Part shown: positions 30,401 through 39,400 of the stretch, piece after piece
How the letters are laid out: each line of letters begins with the position of its first letter
Numbering within the stretch: the stretch's first letter is position 1
NCBI RefSeq assembly: GCF_003993775.1
Contig: NZ_RJRZ01000003.1
Location: 1 to 64,000 of the forward strand
Reading direction: 5' to 3'
From: Frigidibacter oleivorans
GTDB taxonomy: Bacteria > Pseudomonadota > Alphaproteobacteria > Rhodobacterales > Rhodobacteraceae
DNA length: 64,000 nucleotides
Translations under genes and position numbers: made by a program
Notes under the pieces: model-generated
Database searches by the model: none
Seen by the model: only the letters and a program-made list of their open reading frames with translations
What the model was told of the DNA's origin: nothing

Positions 30401-33400
30401 CTTCATCAAGGACTCGAACTCGGACGGCGTCAGCGGATTTATAATTCGCGAGGTATCGGGCCTCGGACTCGGTGAGGGAGTCGAAGCCGTGGCCTGTGGC
30501 GGCGATGAAGTCTGGTTCGAGGTCGCCATGCCGCTCGCGCAATCTGGAAAGGGTTTCCGGGGACAACGTCAATGTGGCGCTATACTGCTTCCCGGTCAAG
30601 GCGACAGCCCCGATGACCCTTCCGCCGCCGGCTTCGATATGGGCGGCCAGCGTGGCGAAGGTGCCGCCTTGCGTCAGTGTATCGTCCAGCAGCAGGTAGT
30701 CCCGGCCAGGTTCCACCGGGCCATTGAAGACGGGTTGCGCGAAGATGCGGTCCAGGCCGCCCAGCGCGGTGCGGTGCGGGGCATTGGTCTGGCCGATCCC
30801 CGTCGCGGGCTCAAGGCCCAGCCGGGCGGCCAGAACCTCGGCCGCCGCCCGCGGGATCTTGTTGCGCCCCGTCGCTTCTTCGGCCACGACCGGGACGATC
30901 AGGGGCTTTGCATCGCCCAGGGCGGCCCTGACCTGCGCGACCAGATCGTCGGTCACCTTGTCGACGGCCAGGCGCGTCGCGGCGGCAAGATCGCCAGCCT
31001 TGGCGGCGGCATAGTCTGGGTGCGAGGAGACCGAGGCGAGTTCGCCGGCGATGATGACCCGGGGGATGGACACCCGCCCGCGCATCTCGGCGCCCATGTC
31101 GGCACCCGCGGCGCGCCGGCTGCCGCCCGGCCCCTGCGGCCCGCGTCCCCCGATCTCGCCCCGCGCGATTTGCTCCATCGTCATCGCCGCGGAGACGAAG
31201 CCCCGGCCGCGCAGCAGGTTTGCCACGGCCTCGACAAAGGCGCGGATGCGCGCCAGCGCCCGGCCCGCCGGTCCGGTGGCCTCACGGCCCTGCGCCCAGA
31301 GCCGATAGAGCTCGGCAACAGCTTCCTCGGCCTGCTTGGCGTCGGTGAGATCGGGATAGCGGGTCCGCACCCAGTCCATGATCTCGGCATCGGCGCGGGC
31401 GGCACGTTCCAGCGCCGCCCATTCTTCCGGCCGGAACAGCCCGAGCGGACGGTTCCAGAGCCGTTCGCTGCGCAGCGCATGGATGATTTCGTGGCGCATG
31501 ACCCCGCGGGCGTCATCCCCGGCGGCAACGTCGATGCGCCCGCCGCCGGCGGTTCTGAAGGTGCCCTTCACCTCGACGCCCGACGCGCCCAGCAGCAGGC
31601 GAACCGCGCGGACGGTCACCTTCTGGTCGAGCCCGTGCGCTTTGAGATCGGCGTTGAGATCGCGGGTGATCCCGGCGAGATCGGCCTCGGCGAGTTCGTC
31701 GCCTCCCGGGGTGGCGACGACGGGCCGGTCGCGCATCTCCGCGGCGGCTTCCGCCGCCTCATCGCCGCGCCTCATCTTCGACCCTTCGGAGATCTCCGGA
31801 GCCTCGAAGGCGCGTTCGTCATAGAGCGGGACGCCGCTTTCGCTCCTGACCTCCATGTAGGGGACGTCGCCTTGTTCGGTGGACACGAACCAGCCGGTGG
31901 CGAGCCAGCGATGGCCGGTGACCACCCGCTCCTCCCCATCGACATAGATCAGGGTGTCCAGTGGCGCGCCGGCGCGGAGCCAGCCCGGTGCCGGCACCGG
32001 GTTCGCCTCCATGTCGGCGAGGATGGCGTCGCGCTGCGCCTGCTTCTTCGCGAGGTCCCCGGCCTGCTGGAACGGTTCGTCCTGCGCGCGCTCCAGCCGC
32101 GCCAGCATCGCCCCGTTCTCGTCGATCAGCCTTTCGCTGTCGGAAACCGCGTCGGCGATCCGGCGGATGGCCGCCTCGATCGACGGCAGGGTCATCTTGC
32201 CGACCCGTCGCTCCGACTTGCGGATGATGTCGATCGACACGTCTTCGACGCGATAGGAATAGCTCGGCTTCTCCAGGCGGATGGCGAAGCCGTTCACCTC
32301 GACTGGAACGATCTCCGTGGAGCCTTTGCCCATGCGGGTGGCGGCTTTCGCCAAGAATTCCGCGATGGCGACCTCCGCCGGAGCGCGTTCATCGAACCTC
32401 TTGCCGTCTACGGTGGCGGAGAAGGTGCCTGCCGCCCGGATCCCGGCGACATGGGCGGCATCGTTGCGCAGCGGCGGCAGCGTCTTTTCGAGCGCCTCGG
32501 TCTGGGCGGTGATCTGGCGGATGCGGCGGGTGGCATCGGCGATGCCGGCGACATGGATGCGTTCGCGCGCCTGCAGCCTCTCCACCGCCTTGTTGAGCTT
32601 GGAGACCAGCATGAGGCGGGGGTCACCGGCGGCTTCGGACAAGGTGTCGGAGAGCGAGCCACCATCCATTGCCTCGGCATCGTCGGTGGCGTCGCCCTCG
32701 ATGACCCGCACCCCCTCCTTTGCCCTGAGAAAGGCCTTGATAAAGCGTTCCTTGATCGCCAGAACCTGCCAGCGCCGGCCATCAAGCCCCTCGGTCAGAT
32801 AGCGGTATTCCTCCACCGTGTTCCAGGTGTTGCCCTGCCGCTCGCCCCGGCCGTTGCGCTGTTCGAGATCGCCCGGCATCCATGGCGCATCGAGGTGGTG
32901 CATCGCCCGCAGGTATTTCTGCATGTTGACGCCGACACCCAGGGTCTTGGTCTGGCCGATCACGACGCGGATCTTCAAGGCGTTCATCGCGTCGGCGATG
33001 GCCTTCTTCTCCTCGGCGCTGACCCCGCCGGCGACGATGGCGATTTCCTCGCGCCTAACTCCCTTGGCAACCAGTTTCGCGACAATGTCGTCGGCAAGAT
33101 TGAACTTCCGCTTCTTCGTGCGGGTCTTGTTGCCGTCCGCATCGGTGCGCGTGGACACGGTTTCCGAGGAGTAGCCCTCGTCCATGAACAGCACCTGGGT
33201 CGCCATCGGCTGGTCCAGGTAGATCTGCGCGATCCTCCTGACCGCCCGGTTCGCTTTGGACAGCGGGTGGTCCTCGGCGTCGGGCTCCTGCAGGCGCGTA
33301 TCCATCGAGGCGCGGTTGGGGACGTTGTTGAAGACGATGGGGGAGTCCGGCCCACCGCCGCGCATGATCTCCCGCCGCTGCTTCCCGTTCGCCTGCTTGA

Positions 33401-36400
33401 AGGCGCGGGCGTAATAGATCACCTCGTCGAGGATGCGACGCTGGTCCCCGCCCATCGGCCCGATGTCGTTGATGATCTTCTTGTAGGGGCGGCCCTGCGG
33501 CTTTTCGGTGCGGCCGTTTTCGAGGAAGTCGCGATCAGCGTCGGTCAGATCCTTGCTGCGCATCGTCTTGCCGTCCGCCGTGGCGCGCGGCTTGAACTCC
33601 GGCATGTCGGAGGCGAAGACGATGTCCATGAACTGGCCGGCGAGCTGGCGCAGTTCGCTGACGTTGATGAAGGCGGCCAGCCGTTCGACATTCTCGAACT
33701 CGCCGGTCGAGGTGAGTTCGACGTCGCTGATCGTGTCCGCGAACGCCTTGAAGAAGCCGTCCCAGGTATCGACCTTGGCCGCCCGCATCACGTCGTCCAT
33801 GGCGTAGAACATCTGGTGGTAGATTTCCGCCAGGGTGTTCGTGATCGGGGTGCCGGTGAAGACGTGGACCCCGGTGCCATTGCGCTGCGATTTCACATAG
33901 GAGGTGAGGAAGCGCAGGGCCAACGACTTGTTGGAGGTGCCGAGGTTGAGCCCCTTGACCTGCATGCGCGTGGCCAGCGGCGGCTTCTTGAACTCGTGGG
34001 ATTCGTCGACAAGGATCATGTCGACGCCCAGTTTCTCGAAGCTGATGGCACCCTCGCGGCTCGCGCGCTGCGCCTGCTTCTCGATCTGGTTCAGCAGGTT
34101 CTTCCGGGCCTTGACCATCTCCTTCGCGGTGACGCCCAGCCGCATCTTCTTGATCTTCTCGGGATCGTCCATGTCCTCGACGCTGAGGCTGAACCCGTCA
34201 TCGGCCGCGGCGGCGATGGCTTCACGCTCGTAGGCCGCGATTTCCTCCTCGGCCATCACCATCAGCGTGTCGTGGGTCAGCGCCAGCCGATCCAGCAGCG
34301 AGTGGGGGATCACGATCAGATCCCAGTCGTCGGTTGCGATGCGCGCGAGTTCGGTGTCGATCGTCGCGGGGGAGAGGTTGTTGATGTAGAGGATCTTCGC
34401 GCCGGGATAGGTGTCCTGCGCTTCCGCGGCGACGGCGGCGGAGTTGGCGTTGTGAGCGATCAGCAGCGGCTTCCTCGCCAGCCCGAACCGCCGGCTTTCA
34501 ACCGCGATCCCGGTCATCGTGATCGTCTTGCCGGTGCCCACCTCATGGCCATAGATGCCGCGCTGGTTCAGGATGCCCCGCCAGATCGCGTTGGCCTGAT
34601 GCTGGCGCAGATTGAACGGCTCATCCCCTCGCGTCAGGGCCATGCCCGGGAATTCGAGGAAGCTGCCGTCGATCTGCGGCGTCGCCGTGTTGTTCATCGC
34701 CTCGTTGTAGGCGCGCTCCGCCTCGACGCGGCGCTCGGGCTCGGACCAGAGCCATGCCCCGAATTTCTGACGGAGATCCGCGGCCTTCTGGTTCGCGGTC
34801 TCCGTTGCCCTGGTATCCTTGTAGGTGCCGTCCTGGTCCTCATAGGTGACGGTGATGGTCTGGGTGTTCAGCGTCGCCTCGAAGAACCGGGCCAGCGAAA
34901 GCCCGGTGCCTCGCCGACCCGGGAGAGGCGCGCCGGTGATGTCGGAGGCGCCGGGCATATGTGCGACGCGGTCGGAGAATTCGACGCGCCATCCGGTCAT
35001 CGCCCGGGTCAGCTTCACATCGTTCTCGTCGGGGTTGGCCAGCCCGAGGGTTTCGATGATGAAGGCGCGGTTGATCCCGGCATCGACCCAGTCGGCGCCG
35101 AACCGCGCCTCGATCTGGAAATAGGGCACATCCGGCGGCTGCACCGCTTCGAGCGCGGCGACAGAAGCTGCCATGTCCTCGCCGCCGTCCAGCGCCTCGC
35201 GCGCCGCCGCCAGCTTCACCCTGACGTTGCCGGCGAGATAGCGGTCGCTGGTCTCGTAGCCGCCGCCCGGCGTCCGGTAGATCGCCTTGCTGTCGAGCAG
35301 ATCGGCGATGACCGTCTCCGCCGGCTGCTTCGCCAGCTCCGCGACGCGCTCGATGTCGAGAATGGCACTCTCGTTCCGCGCGATCACGAAGGCTTCGCGG
35401 ATCGACGGGTTGTCCAGCTTCTGTGCAGCCCGGACCACCGCCTTGGTCATGATCGCGGCGGGCGTTCCATCGCCGTTTTCGAGTGCTGCGACGAGGCCTG
35501 CGTTCGGATCGCGCAGCTTCTTCAGGACGGATAGGGCGAAGCTGTCGCCGATCGGACCATGCGCCTTGACGAAGCCGTCATAGGCCAGCTTCAGCGTCTT
35601 GCGTTTCGCCTCCGCATCGGCGGCGCCGGCCCGGTCGGCTTCCATCACGGCGTCGGCGGCGCGCCGCACCTCGATCAGTCGCCCGATCTCGGCCATCCGC
35701 TTCGCGGTCTCCGTCGCGCTCTTGGTGGCGATCTTGGCGACATCCTCGAGCCGGGCCATGTTGTCGCCCTGGACCTGATAGAGATTGCCGTCATCGCCGC
35801 GGGTGATGGAGAGGATGCGATCCCGGGTGGTCGTGGCGACGAAGCGGGGTTCCTTTCCGCGCCGCGCCGGCTGATAGGCATCGGCCGGCAGCGCCGATGC
35901 GATGGCCTTGAGACGCGCGGCGAGATCCGCCGGCCGGTTCACGATCATGCCGGCCTTGCCATAGGTGGTGCCGTGGCCGGTGGTCAGTTCGCCCAGCACA
36001 TGCGAGGGGTTGTCCAGGAAATACTGGTTGACGTGGATCTCCTGCCCCGCGGGCGAGGTCCACGGCACCGATTGGACCCACCTCTCGCCTTCGGCGCTCG
36101 CCTTCGGTTCCGCGCGCTTGCGCAGGATGATGATGTCGGTGACGACGCGGGTGCCCGCATATTTCTCGAACGCGCCGCTCGGCAGCCGGTAGGCGGCGAC
36201 CAGCTCCGCATTCTTGGCGAGGTGGTTGCGGATCACCCGGTTCTTCTGGCCGTCCATGGAGAAGGCCGAGGTGATGCCGACGACAAGCCCGCCCGCGCGC
36301 ACCTGATCCAGCGCCTTGAGGAAGAAATAGTCGTGCAGGCTCGGGGTCAGCCGGTCGTAGCGGCGATCCGGCACCTTGATGTTGGCGAAGGGCCAGTTGC

Positions 36401-39400
36401 CGATGACCAGATCGTAGAAGCCATCGGCGACGCGGCTCTTTTCATAGCCCATGACGCGGATGTTGGCCCGCGGATAGAGCAGCTTCGCGATGCCGCCGGT
36501 GGTCTTCTCCAACTCGATCCCGGTGAGTTGCGAGTTCTGTTCCAGATCCCGCGGCATCATGCCGAAGAAGTTGCCGACACCCATGGCGGGTTCGAGGACG
36601 CGGCCGCCCTTGAAGCCCATCGCGCGGACCGCATCCCAGATCGCCTCGACGGTCGGCGGGTCGGTGTAGTGGGCGTTGATGATCGACTCTTGCGCGCTGG
36701 CCCAGGCATCCTTGCCCAGATGCTCGCGCAGCCAGGCGTCTTCCTCCTTCCAGCCCTCCTTGGGGCGCGGATAGGCCCATGAGCCTTGAAACAGTTCCTG
36801 GCCGAAGCTGCCCCAGCCGATGAAGCCGGCCATGGCATCCATTTCCTCGGGGCTCGGCTCGCGGCCGGCATCGGAGACCGCCTCGAATACCTCCATCGCC
36901 CGGCGGTTCTTGGCGAACCGCGCTTTCGGGCCGCCCGCGAACAGCGAATCCGGGTCGGTGATGTGATAGTTCAGGCGCCCGGGGGCAGAGGGCTGGTCGC
37001 TTCCGGGTCGAACATCGCCCAGTCCTTCACCGCTTCCTGCCGCGCGTCGGACGGGTTCATCCCGCTTTTCAGGTAGTCCCGCTCCGCGTCCAGCATCCTT
37101 TCGACGAGAACGTGCGCGAGGGCGGTCACCGCGCCCCACTCCTTCATCGCCTGATGGAGCCCCGGGTTCTGCGCCTCCCAGGTCTCGATCATCCACTTCT
37201 CCAGTGGCGTCCCCGGCCCGATGTTGTGCGGATGGTCCATCAGGGTCCGGCTCTCCACCTTCGCCCACTTCGCCAGTGCCTGCGCCGCTGCCTTCTCCAT
37301 CGGGGGTCGTTCCAGCTTGAGGTTGCGTCGCAACGGTATCAGGTTCCGCCGGCTCGGGCGAGACGGGGAATTCCCCGGCCGGCGTGTCCAGCGCCTCAAG
37401 GTTCTGGATCGCGGCGCGCACCGCCGCGGTGTCATCCATGCCGTCGATGGAGATCTCGTTGTCCTCCATCATGTCCCGCGCACCATTATACCAGGACCGC
37501 AGGTAGGGGCGCAGCTTGGTGGGGGTGGTGTCGAGATCGGCGGCGACGGCCCGGGCGAAGTCGGCGAAGCGCCGGGCGCCCGCCTCGATGTGGAACACGG
37601 CGAGTTCGGCACCGATGGCGAGGATTTCGGGGTCGATGCCCGAATTGATCTGGCTGCCCAGCTTGGCCTTCAGCCGCTCGCGCAACTCGGCGGCGCGATC
37701 CGCGGATACCAGCTTGTTCGAGGCGCCATAGGCCGGCGCCGGTTCGGCTGCGGCCGGCGCGGCCGGCGCGGGCGCGGGCTGATCGGGCGCGGCGGCAGCC
37801 GGCACACCGCGCTGCGCGGCACCCTCGGCATAGCCTGCGCGCCAGTCATCGGCGATGGGATCGCCTTCCAGCCATGCCGGCGGCTCGCGCATCGCACCGG
37901 CACGGCCAGCTTTCCGGCCGGCCTCGATCGCGTCGCGGCGCTTCTGTTCACGCCGGTCATCCAGCACCGGCGGCGCGGCCGGCGCGGGCGCGGGTGCGGC
38001 AGGCTTCGGACGGGCCGGCGCGGGCGCGGGCCGGGCAGGTTTGCCGGCCTCCGCAGCGATGCGGTCCTCCTCGACATAGGCGGCTTGCAACACGGCGTCG
38101 GCATGCTTGCGGGCGAAGATGAACCCGCCTTCCTTCTCGTCCCATTTCAGGCTGACGCCCGGCACCTGCGGCGGCCGATCCTTCGGGAGACCGCGCAGCA
38201 CCGCGGCCTTGGCCCGCACGTTCTCCACCTCGACACCCTCATAGGGATAGGTCGGGGCTTCGCTCGTGGCCGCGGCCTTGCTCGGGCCGCCGCCCGCCAG
38301 CCAGGTCTTGAAGCCGGGCACATCCATGGCGGTGATGCCGCCCAGCCGCCGGCGCCCCTTCCCATCGGAGAACCCGCCCAGGTAGGCGATCTCCGCTTCG
38401 GACGCGGAGGCGAAGCCCAGCATCACCTTGTGTTCGTCGAAGGCGCCGGTTTCGGCATCCTTCTGGTCGATGATCCAGACCTTATCGCTGGCCTCGTCCG
38501 GTCCCATGTAGAAGTCGACGTGGTCGCCATCGGCGCCAGTCGTGCCGCGGATGTAGCCGTAGTCCGCAGGCATGGTGACCTCCCATGCCGCACCATCCGC
38601 CCCGACACCGCTGCGCGTCCCGCCCTTCGGGTTTTCGATGGAGAGGTCGAACCCTTTCCAGCGGGCATGCCCCTTGCGGTAGTTGCCGGCCTCCTTCTGC
38701 GCCTCGGTCGGGGCTGGATCCGCGGCCTTTGCGGCCTCGGCGACCGCGGACTCACCGCCCCCGGTCAGTGGACCTGCAGGCTCGCCGGTGCCAGCTGCGT
38801 CAACCAGACCATCTTGAGGATCGGCGCCACCGGGTCGGTTCCCTGGATCGTCCGCTCCGATCGCAGCGCCTTGCGCGCCAGCCGCGCTTCCTCCGGGGTT
38901 ATCATCCCCGCGGCGAGCAGCGCCTTGATCGACTGCCGCGCCGTCATCCACATTGGCAGATCGAGCATTTCCTTCCCCCATATCGACCGGTGCGACCCGA
39001 TCCATTTCCCGCATCGCCCCGCGCGTCGCAGACGCGATTGCATCCCGGTCCAGCCCCTCTGTGTCGATCCGCCTGTCCTGATCGGATGCACCGCGGCCGG
39101 CCCGCACGATGACGCGGCCCGGGCGGATCAGAACCTCCCGGCCATCCAACAGCATGTCGTCGGAACTCTTGCCCCCCTCGGCGATGGCGAGGAAGCGACC
39201 CCATTCCTTCCGGCGCTTCTCCCGCGACGCCGTCTCGGCCTCGGAAACCTCGCGCCCCCCCAGCATGTCGGGCTGCATCCGCTGCTCGGGCGGAGTCGTG
39301 ATCGGGGCGACCGGGTTGCGGGCCGCCTTGGCCGGTGCCGCGGGCGGCGCGGGCATGTCCTCCGGAGGCGGCACCTTCGCCGCGAGCCGGGCGCGCAGAT

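Noticed and set aside
30375-35534. Very long plus-strand frame (over 1700 codons) opposite the giant gene, and similar long plus-strand frames at 27141-30347, 37221-40016 and 24057-26093
   Set aside because: These are antisense shadows caused by high GC. Their translations are Arg/Gly/Asp/Leu-rich, have no motifs, and lie opposite clear domain matches.
36971-38968. Sequencing frameshifts as explanation for the low-complexity linkers in the giant ORF
   Set aside because: The giant frame is intact on both sides of each stretch, so two compensating errors would be needed at each of two places.
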